From contig JBBDXA010000227.1 in NCBI GenBank assembly GCA_040902585.1, positions 1-13,362 of the forward strand: a DNA stretch of 13,362 bases, given 5' to 3'. Of this stretch, positions 5,629 to 12,083 are shown piece after piece. Below the pieces are notes generated by a model. That model saw only the letters and a list, made by a program, of their open reading frames with translations, was not told the origin of the DNA and did no database searches. Within the stretch, counting starts at the first letter, position 1. Every line of letters starts with the position of its first letter. This stretch comes from JBBDXA01 sp040902585. Its GTDB lineage: Bacteria; Planctomycetota; Phycisphaerae; Phycisphaerales; Phycisphaeraceae. A program made the position numbers and the translations under genes.

Positions 5629-5720
5629 GCTTTGAGTTGTGAGCCTTGAGCAATGAGCCGGATCGACCTGGACTCATTCTTCCTCTGGCTGATAGCTCAT
5701 AGCTGAAAGCTCAAGGCTCT
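5627..5720. repeat. Intergenic inverted tandem-repeat stem-loop (TTGAGC/GCTCAAGG type)
   Basis: The left arm (5627-5659) is an array of TTGAG, TGAGCC and TTGAGCAATGAGCC words overlapping the stop codon of the RpiB-like gene. The right arm (5687-5720) reads GGCTGATAGCTCATAGCTGA, then AAGCTCAAGGCTCT. The arms are complementary with several mismatches. The right arm ends just before the ATG at 5722, where no clear Shine-Dalgarno is seen. Confidence 0.8.
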
Positions 5721-5721
5721 C

Positions 5722-6018
5722 ATGCGACTCGCCCGTGTCATTGGAAACATCACGCTCAGTCGCCGCGACCCGGCCCTGAAGTCTGCGACGCTGCTGATCG
5801 CCGATGCGCTTGATGCACACGCCCTGGATCGACATGGTGAGAACGCAAAGCGAAGCGCCCCGATGCCTGAATCGCTCGTGGTGTACGACGAACTGGGCGC
5901 GGGCGTCGGCGAAGTGATCGCCGTGAGCGAAGGCCGCGAGGCGTGTATGCCGTTCTGGCCCGATCGCGTGCCGATCGATGCCTACAACGCGGCGATACTT
6001 GATTCGATTGAAGCGTGA
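5722..6018 (+). CDS. BMC-P (EutN/CcmL) pentameric shell vertex protein (third copy, divergent)
   Basis: A 98-residue EutN/CcmL-family protein. MRLARVIGNITLSRRDPALKS, then TLLIADALDA, VVYDELGAGVGEVIAVSEGREA and the closing DAYNAAILDSIEA fit the barrel strands. A longer loop (about residues 33-49, including RHGENAKRSAP) separates the second and third strands. It is the most divergent of the three BMC-P copies; the final strand ends in AAILDSI rather than the usual GIVD. The start is the ATG at 5722. The family is confident and its specific shell position unknown. Confidence 0.92.
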   Translation: MRLARVIGNITLSRRDPALKSATLLIADALDAHALDRHGENAKRSAPMPESLVVYDELGAGVGEVIAVSEGREACMPFWPDRVPIDAYNAAILDSIEA

Positions 6019-6047
6019 AGTGATTTGATGTGATGGAATTGATTGAT

Positions 6048-6148
6048 GGGTGCCACGGGTCGCGGAGGTCTGCCGACGAGGGCCCGTGCCGGCCACCCTA
6101 GACACCCGCACGGGTCTGCTCGCAAAGCCTCGCCGACCCGTGGCACCC
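6048..6148. repeat. Long structured inverted repeat (GGGTGCCACGGGTCG) before the aldolase
   Basis: The outer arms GGGTGCCACGGGTCG (6048-6062) and CGACCCGTGGCACCC (6134-6148) are perfect 15-base complements. Inside, CCCGTGC (about 6083-6089) and GCACGGG (about 6108-6114) form an inner stem. Just before it, 6019-6047 is AT-richer with TGATT/TGATG words. It occupies most of the gap between the third BMC-P gene and the aldolase. Confidence 0.9.
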
Positions 6149-6159
6149 GACCTGACATT

Positions 6160-6165
6160 GAGGAG
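6160..6165 (+). promoter_or_regulatory. Shine-Dalgarno GAGGAG of the aldolase gene
   Basis: GAGGAG lies six bases before the ATG at 6172. It decides the start over the in-frame ATG at 6043, whose extra residues would only translate the inverted repeat. It is the strongest ribosome site in the operon and lies outside the stem. Confidence 0.85.
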
Positions 6166-6171
6166 TTCAAT

Positions 6172-7023
6172 ATGACCAACGTCCCCGTGTACCAAATCAA
6201 GAAACAAATCTGCGAGATCGGCCGCAACATCTGGCTCCGCGGATATTGCGCAGGCAACGAAGGCAACCACTCCGTGCGCATCAGTGACGATCGCGTGCTC
6301 TGCACCCCGACGGGCATCAGCAAGGGCATGCTCGACGCGGAAGACATCTGCGTGGTCGACATGGACGGCAACCAGGTCGAGAAGAACGCCCGCGGCCGCA
6401 AGCGCACCAGTGAAGTGATGGTGCATCTGGCGATCTACAAGAAGAGGCCGGATGTGAAGGCGGTGATCCACTCGCACCCGCCGCACGCGGTCGCGTTCTG
6501 CATCGCCAACCTCCCGCTGCCGCAGGGCATTCATCCTGAAGCCGAAGTTTTCCTCGGCCAAACCATCTACGCGCCCTACGCCACGCCCGGCGGCCCGAAG
6601 CTGCCCGAAAGTTTCATAAACAAGATCACCGCGGAAACCAACACCATCTTGATGGCCAATCACGGGTCCGTGAGCTTCGCCAAGAGCCTGATGGATGCCT
6701 ACTACCTGCTGGAGATTCTCGACAACTATTGCAAGCAGCTCATCCTCGCCCGCCAGCTCGGCCAGGTGAACGTGCTCAACGCCAATCAGATGACCGAACT
6801 GCTGCAACTGAAAGAACGCTTCGGCATGCCCGACTCGCGTCTCGCCTGCGCCCCGCAGGGATGCGCGAGCCCGCAGGAGCAGCCGTTCCTGACGACGTTT
6901 GACGGGCCGCATCCGATGAGCAAATCCTGTTCGTGCGAAGGCGGCGGACATGGTGCGGAAGGCGATGCGTTTGAAGTGATGGTGAAAGCGATTACGGATC
7001 AGATCATGGCGGGATCGAAGTAG
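6172..7023 (+). CDS. Class II sugar-phosphate aldolase (fuculose/rhamnulose-1-phosphate type), microcompartment cargo
   Basis: A 283-residue zinc-dependent class II aldolase (FucA/AraD family) expected to split L-fuculose-1-phosphate or L-rhamnulose-1-phosphate to dihydroxyacetone phosphate and lactaldehyde. Visible: substrate loop GNEGNHSVR (28-36); TPTGISKG; catalytic E81 in RTSEVMVH; zinc ligands H100 and H102 in VIHSHPPHA; third ligand H164 in MANHGSVSF. After about residue 225 there is a Cys/Gly-rich linker (SKSCSCEGGGHGAEGD) and a closing amphipathic helix, DAFEVMVKAITDQIMAGSK. This is an extension beyond the usual aldolase core and looks like a C-terminal encapsulation peptide. It is the last gene of the microcompartment operon. 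The enzyme class is certain; sugar specificity is inferred from the PVM type. Confidence 0.95.
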   Translation: MTNVPVYQIKKQICEIGRNIWLRGYCAGNEGNHSVRISDDRVLCTPTGISKGMLDAEDICVVDMDGNQVEKNARGRKRTSEVMVHLAIYKKRPDVKAVIHSHPPHAVAFCIANLPLPQGIHPEAEVFLGQTIYAPYATPGGPKLPESFINKITAETNTILMANHGSVSFAKSLMDAYYLLEILDNYCKQLILARQLGQVNVLNANQMTELLQLKERFGMPDSRLACAPQGCASPQEQPFLTTFDGPHPMSKSCSCEGGGHGAEGDAFEVMVKAITDQIMAGSK

Positions 7024-7502
7024 GAAAATGCAAAATGCAAAGCATGCAAATATGCAAATGGTAAATCACAAGCCGGGGCAGACATGGATCGAGATGTTGA
7101 CAAGCTGTCAGATCGATTTCTGGAATTCGCGGCACGCGCCGGAGTGGTAGTGGACGCGCTTCCTGACACTCGCCTCGGGCGGCACATTGCGGGACAACTG
7201 GTCCGATGTGGTACGTCAAGCGGAGCCAACTATGAAGAGGCTCGAGCTGCTGAAAGCAAAGCGGATTTTGTGCATAAGCTGGCGATCTGCCTGAAGGAAC
7301 TTCGCGAGACACGGTATTGGATTCGATTGGCAGCCAAAGCAAAGTTGATCGTGCCCGAGCGACTTGACGAGATTGCGGACGAATGTGAACAGCTATGCCG
7401 AATTACAGCCAAGTCCATCCTGACCGCCAAAGGCAAGTAAGCAAGCGGCTCTCCTCCGCCTTGGCCATTTGCATATTTGCATGCTTTGCATTTTGCATTT
7501 CC
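7023..7502. mobile_element. IVS-like cassette: four-helix-bundle gene between near-perfect 38-39 base inverted repeats
   Basis: The left arm (7023-7061) is a tandem array of ATGCAAA words: GGAAAATGCAAAATGCAAAG, then CATGCAAATATGCAAATGG. The right arm (7465-7502) is its reverse complement except for one missing T. Between them lies a single gene for a four-helix-bundle protein. The left arm starts at the last base of the aldolase stop codon, and the right arm lies inside the next open frame. The architecture matches intervening sequences of 23S rRNA genes (inverted-repeat stem with this protein in the loop), but the location is a protein operon. No target duplication or transposase is seen. 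That it moves is inference. Confidence 0.75.
7084..7440 (+). CDS. Four-helix-bundle protein (23S rRNA intervening-sequence / bAvd-like family)
   Basis: A 118-residue all-helical protein of the family often annotated as S23 or four helix bundle protein. The hallmark is the segment LVRCGTSSGANYEEARAAES, then KADFVHKLAICLKELRETRYW and a final helix RLDEIADECEQLCRITAKSI. Its relatives are encoded within intervening sequences of 23S rRNA and, as Avd, within diversity-generating retroelements, where they bind nucleic acid. The true role is unknown. Here it sits alone inside an inverted-repeat cassette between two unrelated genes, and looks less GC-biased than its neighbours, which suggests acquisition. 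The ATG at 7084 gives the normal family length; the upstream GGGGCAGAC is a weak ribosome site. Its 3' end overlaps the next open frame by 46 bases. Confidence 0.9.
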   Translation: MDRDVDKLSDRFLEFAARAGVVVDALPDTRLGRHIAGQLVRCGTSSGANYEEARAAESKADFVHKLAICLKELRETRYWIRLAAKAKLIVPERLDEIADECEQLCRITAKSILTAKGK

Positions 7503-9146
7503 CCCTCCGCCCGCGCCGCCGATGCCCCTGAGCTTTGGGTCTATTCCGGTGTCAACTTCCAGGTCAACGACTCCGTCGACAAACTCATCGCGCTCCTCGA
7601 ACGCGCCAAGAAAGCCGGCTACAACGCCGCGGTCATCACCGACTACAAGTTCGGCCGCATCGACGATCGTCCGCAGCATTACTACACCAACATGAAGCGC
7701 ACGCGCGACGCCGCCCAGCGCATCGGCATCGAACTCATTCCCTGCGTGATGCCGATCGGCTACTCCGGCGCGATCCTTCAAAATGATCCGAATCTTGCCG
7801 CGGGTCTGCCCGTGAAAGATTGCGCGTTCGTCGTGCGCGACGGCAAGGCAACCCCCGCGGACATGACCAACCTTCTGCCCGGCGGTGCCTTCGAAACCGC
7901 CCAAAAGAACAAGCCTGCCGACTGGGACTGGATCGATGCCTTCGGCAAGCTCTCTTCGCTCGACACGAACGTGAAGCACAGCGGCAAGTCCAGCCTGCAC
8001 ATGTCCAACTTCCGCGCCGAGAGTGAGCACGGCAACGGTCGCGTCGTGCGCAACCTCACGCTCAAGCCCTGGCATCAATATCGCCTGAGCTTGTGGGTGA
8101 AGACGAAGGACATGGAGAACATCAGCGAGTTCAAGGCGGCCCTGCTCACCGACGCCGGCCGATCGCTGAATCACGCGTCCTTCAACACCAAGCGCACGCA
8201 GGACTGGACGCAGCACACGATCGCGTTCAACTCGCTCGAACACGAAACCGCGCGCCTTTACCTTGGCATCTGGGGCGGCTCCAAGGGCGAACTCTGGATC
8301 GATGATGTCACGCTCACCATCGCCGGCGGCGTCAATCTCCTTCGCCGCGAAGGCTGTCCGCTGAAGGTGACGAATCGCGATGGTTCGATCACCTACGAAG
8401 AAGGGCGTGACTTTGAGAAGTGGCAAGATGCGAAGCTCGGGCGCGTGCCTTATGCGGGTGAGTTTGACGATGACCATGCCGCGCCGCCGCTGGTGCTGAC
8501 GAAGAACTCGCGCATTAAAGATGGTGACGAGCTTCGCGTTTCCTTCTACCACACGGTCATCGTGCATGACGGCCAGGTGAGCTGCGCTCTCATTGCGGAT
8601 GATCTGTTCAAACATCTGCATCGCCAAATCGAACTCATCGACAAACACTTCGCGCCCAGGCGATACTTCATGCAGCACGATGAGTTCCGCGTCGGTGGAT
8701 TTGATGCCCAGGAACAGGCCGCCGGAAAGACCAGCGGCCAGCTCATGGCGATGAACGCGCAGCGCTGCGTGAAGGTGATCCGCGAGGTGAATCCCAAGGC
8801 CGGCATCGTGGTCTGGTCGGACATGTTTGACCCGCATCACAACGCGCGTGCCAACTATTACCTTGTCGCCAACACGCTCGAAGGCGCGTGGGAAGGGCTC
8901 GACAAGAACGTGGGCATCGTGAACTGGAACGGCGGCAAAAAGGCCGACTCGCTCAAGTTCTTCGCCGACCGCGGTCACGAACAGTTCATCGCCGGCTACT
9001 ACGACACCGGTGATGTGGCCGGTCACACCCAAGGCTGGATGAAGGCGACGGCCAACGTCAGCGGCGTGAAAGGTTACATGTACACCACGTGGCAGCAGAA
9101 CTACACCGGCCTGGAAAAATTCGCTGAGACGGTACGCGGCCATTGA
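7395..9146 (+). CDS. Secreted glycoside-hydrolase-like protein with internal carbohydrate-binding-type domain
   Basis: A 583-residue exported protein. Residues 1-41 form a signal peptide: a basic n-region (RQRQVSKR), a hydrophobic core (LAICIFACFAFCI) and a cleavage site after SARA. Residues about 44-150 look like the start of a TIM barrel (PELWVYSGVNF, GYNAAVITDYKFG, GIELIPCVMPIG). Residues about 158-312 are a beta-sandwich carbohydrate-binding-like domain (LPGGAFETAQ, HSGKSSLHM, QYRLSLWVKT, LWIDDVTLTI). The barrel resumes with H428-D429-E430 in QHDEFRVGGF and VVWSDMFDP (473-481), reminiscent of GH20-like enzymes, ending VKGYMYTTWQQNY. The family is not certain. The hydrophobic core is encoded by the right arm of the inverted repeat. 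A TTG at 7461 is an alternative start but would lack the basic n-region. It may release or sense deoxysugar polymers. Confidence 0.75.
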   Translation: MPNYSQVHPDRQRQVSKRLSSALAICIFACFAFCISPSARAADAPELWVYSGVNFQVNDSVDKLIALLERAKKAGYNAAVITDYKFGRIDDRPQHYYTNMKRTRDAAQRIGIELIPCVMPIGYSGAILQNDPNLAAGLPVKDCAFVVRDGKATPADMTNLLPGGAFETAQKNKPADWDWIDAFGKLSSLDTNVKHSGKSSLHMSNFRAESEHGNGRVVRNLTLKPWHQYRLSLWVKTKDMENISEFKAALLTDAGRSLNHASFNTKRTQDWTQHTIAFNSLEHETARLYLGIWGGSKGELWIDDVTLTIAGGVNLLRREGCPLKVTNRDGSITYEEGRDFEKWQDAKLGRVPYAGEFDDDHAAPPLVLTKNSRIKDGDELRVSFYHTVIVHDGQVSCALIADDLFKHLHRQIELIDKHFAPRRYFMQHDEFRVGGFDAQEQAAGKTSGQLMAMNAQRCVKVIREVNPKAGIVVWSDMFDPHHNARANYYLVANTLEGAWEGLDKNVGIVNWNGGKKADSLKFFADRGHEQFIAGYYDTGDVAGHTQGWMKATANVSGVKGYMYTTWQQNYTGLEKFAETVRGH

Positions 9147-9194
9147 TGTGCAACTGCGACCACGCAATCGAATGCATCTGCCAAAGGAACGGAC

Positions 9195-9740
9195 ATGAAT
9201 CGAAGCATGCAACAACTCGCGACGAGCCTTCTGCTTGCGGCAGCTCTATTCACATCGGGCTGCAAGTCCGACGCCGGGCCTTCCTCCGCGCCGACGCCCA
9301 CGCCTGAAAAGCGAGCGGCCCTGTCGCCCAAGGAAGCCGTGCAATCCTTCCGCGATGTCCTGCGCGGCGAGATGGTCGATACCGCTATTTTCCTGGTCGA
9401 CGATCTGGACTACGGCTCGCCCGCGGCTGAGCAGACACGCGGGAAGATAAAAGCCCTTTCACACGACGTGGCCCTGGGCGGTTACGACTTCGTGGGCATC
9501 GATCAGAAGATCGAAGGCAACTGCGCCGTCGTCATCGTGCGCGAAAGCGGCCTGAATCGCAATGGCTACAACGCGATCTACCTCGTGCATAGAAGCAATC
9601 GCTGGAGCATCTCGCCGGATGTGTGGAGCTACGATCGCTTCCTCGGCATGGACAGCGCGCAACTTGCCCGCTTCCGGGAACTGGAACGCTGGTATCAGAT
9701 TCGCCGCGGCGAGTTGCGAGCCGCGACGGACCCCCGCTGA
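9195..9740 (+). CDS. Small exported lipoprotein, possibly NTF2-like, function unknown
   Basis: A 181-residue protein with a type II-like signal: a hydrophobic segment LATSLLLAAALFTSGC with C23 as the probable lipidation site (the residue at -3 is Thr, not the usual Leu, so the lipobox is imperfect). A Ser/Pro-rich linker follows, then a compact domain from SPKEAVQSFRDVLRGEM to RWYQIRRGEL. The helix-then-strands order with VVIVRESG and IYLVHRSNRWSIS resembles NTF2-like folds, but I cannot name a family. AAAGGAA at about 9183-9189 is a fair ribosome site for the ATG at 9195. The stop codon is five bases from the next gene, so the two are co-transcribed. Confidence 0.7.
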   Translation: MNRSMQQLATSLLLAAALFTSGCKSDAGPSSAPTPTPEKRAALSPKEAVQSFRDVLRGEMVDTAIFLVDDLDYGSPAAEQTRGKIKALSHDVALGGYDFVGIDQKIEGNCAVVIVRESGLNRNGYNAIYLVHRSNRWSISPDVWSYDRFLGMDSAQLARFRELERWYQIRRGELRAATDPR

Positions 9741-9745
9741 GGTTA

Positions 9746-10957
9746 ATGGAGTTCATCGTGCAGAAATCGCTGGATCAAAAAATTGCTCGCATCCTGGCCG
9801 ACCCTTCGTGCGGCGACTTCATCCTCGCCGACGCGAAGGATGCGGATATGGCCGCGGGCATGGCTGCGCCGGGCAAGAGTCCGGAGCATCACGCCCACGA
9901 AGGCCGGTTCCGCTCGCTTGCCGAGTATCGCGAACTGATCCGCCAGAACACGCGGCAAGGCCTGGTGGACATCATGCTCATGAGCGCTTCGACCAACGAA
10001 GTGCTTTCGATTCACGAGCGCCTGTTTGCGAACTCAGCCGTCACGCCGGCCGCGCGGGCGAATGACACGTCCGACATCTGGCTCGCGCAGGGCGGACAGT
10101 ACGGTTCGCAGGCGTCGCGACCGTTCCGCAGCGCGACCATCGATCACATCATGTGCGGCAAGGTCGAGTGTCTCTCGAGTTCACCACAGGAGCAACCGGT
10201 CGGCGCGGACCTGGGCCTGTATTCGATCACGTTCAACAACGACCGCGATCGCGACCACGAAGCGCTCGAAGCCTATCGCGCGTTTCGCATCGAGGCGGAG
10301 CGAAAAGGATTTCGGCACTTCCTTGAAATCTTCAATCCCAATGCCTGCGGCGATCACTGTCCGCCGGACTTGGGCAGGTACATCAACGATCAGATCGCGC
10401 GCACGGTCGCGGGTGTGGTCGGCAAGGGCCGGCCGATCTTCCTGAAAATTCCCTACGCCGGGCCCAAGGTGATGGAGCAGCTCGCGTCGTACGACCGCAC
10501 GCTGATCCCCGGCATCCTGGGCGGCTCCAGCGGCACGACCTTCGATGCGTTCTATCAACTTTGGGAAGCACGCAAGCACGGGGCGAAGGCGGCGCTGTAC
10601 GGCCGCATGATCAACAACAGTGAACATCAGCTCACGTTCATTGAGCATCTGCGCTGGATCGCGGACGGCAAGCTGGATGATCCGGCGGAGGCGGTGCGTT
10701 CGTATCACGGCTCGCTCCAGAAGCTGGGCGTGCGGGCGTATCGGTCGCTCGAAGATGATCTGAAGGCTACGTTGCGGCAGCTTTCGTATGGCGGGGCGAG
10801 CGTGGCTGGAGCCCCGCCCGGAAGGGCGCGGGCTGCGGGTGCGGGCAAGCCGAGTGCTACGCCGCAAGCGGCGGGGAAGGAGCCGGACTTCGCGAAGATG
10901 ACGCCGGCGGAGAAGATCGCGTGGCACAAGGCGAAGTGGGATCGTGTGTTGAAATGA
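9746..10957 (+). CDS. Class I aldolase-like TIM-barrel protein with C-terminal linker and helix
   Basis: A 403-residue protein. The middle is a beta/alpha barrel of the class I aldolase type (LacD/DeoC/DhnA-like): GLVDIMLMSAST; GLYSITFNNDRDRDHEALEAYRA; FRHFLEIFNPNA; IFLKIPYAGPKVM with candidate Schiff-base K234; the phosphate-binding-like loop PGILGGSSGTTFDAF; and AALYGRMINNSEHQ. After residue 350 comes a Gly/Ala/Pro linker, part of it encoded by the dispersed palindromic word (PSATPQAAGK), and a final helix KMTPAEKIAWHKAKWDRVLK. That layout mimics an encapsulation peptide. The ATG at 9746 is preceded by TGAGG overlapping the upstream stop; a frame open to 9623 would overlap the lipoprotein gene. 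The substrate is unknown; it could be a second aldolase feeding the same pathway. Confidence 0.78.
   Translation: MEFIVQKSLDQKIARILADPSCGDFILADAKDADMAAGMAAPGKSPEHHAHEGRFRSLAEYRELIRQNTRQGLVDIMLMSASTNEVLSIHERLFANSAVTPAARANDTSDIWLAQGGQYGSQASRPFRSATIDHIMCGKVECLSSSPQEQPVGADLGLYSITFNNDRDRDHEALEAYRAFRIEAERKGFRHFLEIFNPNACGDHCPPDLGRYINDQIARTVAGVVGKGRPIFLKIPYAGPKVMEQLASYDRTLIPGILGGSSGTTFDAFYQLWEARKHGAKAALYGRMINNSEHQLTFIEHLRWIADGKLDDPAEAVRSYHGSLQKLGVRAYRSLEDDLKATLRQLSYGGASVAGAPPGRARAAGAGKPSATPQAAGKEPDFAKMTPAEKIAWHKAKWDRVLK
10856..10872. repeat. Dispersed GCTACGCCGCAAGCGGC element within the barrel protein's linker
   Basis: It differs at one base from 1660-1676 and 2726-2742, and encodes SATPQAAGK in the linker before the C-terminal helix. 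Just upstream (about 10810-10832) is another GC-rich imperfect palindrome around GCCCGGAAGGGC. Confidence 0.75.
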
Positions 10958-10965
10958 ACGCCGAA

Positions 10966-11049
10966 CCCACAGACAGGAGTCCGTGGGCTTTGAATATCAA
11001 TGTGTTTTATGACTGACTCCTGACCCCTGACCCCTGACTCCCTCTTCCC
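10966..11049. repeat. Intergenic stem-loop and TGACCCC tandem array before the regulator gene
   Basis: CCCACAGACAGGAGTCCGTGGG (in two halves, CCCAC...GTGGG) at 10966-10987 forms a small hairpin, and its AGGAGTC is complementary to GACTCCT at about 11015-11021. The array TGACTCC/TGACCCC/TGACCCC/TGACTCC fills about 11014-11042, right up to the regulator. It has the same design as the other gaps but a shorter left arm. No terminator T-run is seen. Confidence 0.6.
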
Positions 11050-11853
11050 ATGCTCATCGTCGAACGACAACAACGCGTGCTGGACATTCTCCGCGACCGC
11101 AAGGCTGTGGAACTGGATGAACTGGCGCGCGAACTGGAAGTCAGCGCTTCAACGATTCGCCGCGATCTGGAATCGCTCGAGAAGAAAGGCGTGGTCGCGC
11201 GGACGCACGGCGGCGCGGTCTACCGCGGGCCTGATGCCGAATCACCGGCGGCGGAGAATGCGAAGCCGGCAAGCGGCGTATCGCCAAGTCAGGCCGGCGT
11301 CGTGCTGGCTGTGCGGATGAAGGAGCATATCGACGCGAAGCTCGCCATCGGGCGCTGGACCGCGTCGCAGGTGCAGCCGCACATGACGCTGCTCCTGGAC
11401 GGCGGGTCAACGGTGATCTACGCCGCCCGTCTCATCACGGCCCGGCCGATCCAGATCGTCACCAACTCTCTCTCCATCGCCAACATCTTTTCGGATGACG
11501 ATCAGGTCGAACTCTCGCTGCTGGGCGGCACGCTCTACCCGCGCACCGGCGTGACGGTGGGCCCCATCACCACGGGTTGTCTCGCTGATCTTTATGCCGA
11601 CCTTGCGATCTTCAGCGTCGCGGGCATCGACGATGACGCAGCCTTCAACATCAACCTGCCCATGTCGCAGGTCGAGCAACTGATGTTGCGTCAGGCGACG
11701 CGCTCGCTGCTGTTGATGGATTCGAGCAAGTTCGGGCGCAAGAGCCTGGTCCGCGTCTGCGGGCTGGGCGAGGTGGACAATATCGTGACCGATCGCGGTA
11801 TTGGCGAGCGCTGGGTGAAGGCGATGGGGGACCGGCTGGTGATCGCGGAGTGA
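11050..11853 (+). CDS. DeoR-family transcriptional regulator, probable regulator of the microcompartment locus
   Basis: A 267-residue regulator. Residues 1-57 are the DeoR winged helix-turn-helix: ERQQRVLDILRDRKAVELDE, then ARELEVSASTIRRDLESLEK and KGVVARTHGGAVY. A non-conserved Ala/Ser/Pro linker (about 60-85, AKPASGVSPSQAG) is longer than usual. The DeoRC sugar-phosphate sensor domain follows, with LLDGGSTVIYAARL, IVTNSLSIANIF, LLGGTLYPRTGVTVGP, the AGIDDDAAFN effector region and LLMDSSKFGRKSL. Such proteins usually repress sugar operons and respond to phosphorylated sugars; DeoR-type regulators are part of described PVM loci. The ATG at 11050 follows a pyrimidine-rich repeat with no clear Shine-Dalgarno. 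The target and effector are inferred. Confidence 0.93.
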   Translation: MLIVERQQRVLDILRDRKAVELDELARELEVSASTIRRDLESLEKKGVVARTHGGAVYRGPDAESPAAENAKPASGVSPSQAGVVLAVRMKEHIDAKLAIGRWTASQVQPHMTLLLDGGSTVIYAARLITARPIQIVTNSLSIANIFSDDDQVELSLLGGTLYPRTGVTVGPITTGCLADLYADLAIFSVAGIDDDAAFNINLPMSQVEQLMLRQATRSLLLMDSSKFGRKSLVRVCGLGEVDNIVTDRGIGERWVKAMGDRLVIAE

Positions 11854-11856
11854 GTC

Positions 11857-11950
11857 GGGTGGCTGGGGCTGGAGTCCGCGCAAGCCCCGGCCCGAAGAAC
11901 CCAGTGCGCCCAACTGCCGGGGTTTCGCCGAGCCTCAACCCCAGCCACCC
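11857..11950. repeat. GC-rich inverted repeat downstream of the regulator
   Basis: GGGTGGCTGGGG (11857-11868) and CCCCAGCCACCC (11939-11950) are perfect 12-base complements. GCCCCGG and CCGGGG inside can form a nested stem. It starts three bases after the regulator's stop codon and could end transcription as a structured RNA, but no T-run follows. The rest of the gap to 12083 shows nothing I can name; I could not identify a confident promoter in it. Confidence 0.8.
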
Positions 11951-12066
11951 AATTCAAACTGAGACACTCCCGCCTCTTGTCTCAGATTCATCTTCGCTGG
12001 CCCGAACGTCCGATATTTGTTATCAAGGTTCCGGGCTCGACAGGCCCGCATCAACCCAACCCCTTT

Positions 12067-12074
12067 GGAAAGGA
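12067..12074 (+). promoter_or_regulatory. Shine-Dalgarno GGAAAGGA of the LysM lipoprotein gene
   Basis: The purine run ends nine bases before the ATG at 12084 (six before an in-frame GTG at 12081). It rules out the much longer open frame starting at 11850, which would translate the upstream inverted repeat. Confidence 0.75.
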
Positions 12075-12083
12075 TTCGCAGTG

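Noticed and set aside
7084..7440. Diversity-generating retroelement suggested by the Avd-like protein
   Set aside because: There is no reverse transcriptase, template repeat or variable repeat within the window.
7230..9215. Very long open frame (661 codons) on the minus strand opposite the secreted hydrolase-like gene
   Set aside because: It mirrors a high-GC coding region, where antisense frames stay open by codon bias. Its translation shows no domain and is rich in Val/His/Arg/Ala of the shadow type, while the plus strand has a signal peptide and recognisable domains.
11857..11950. Rho-independent terminator after the regulator
   Set aside because: The stem is strong but the loop is long and there is no T-run after the right arm, so it is listed only as an inverted repeat.
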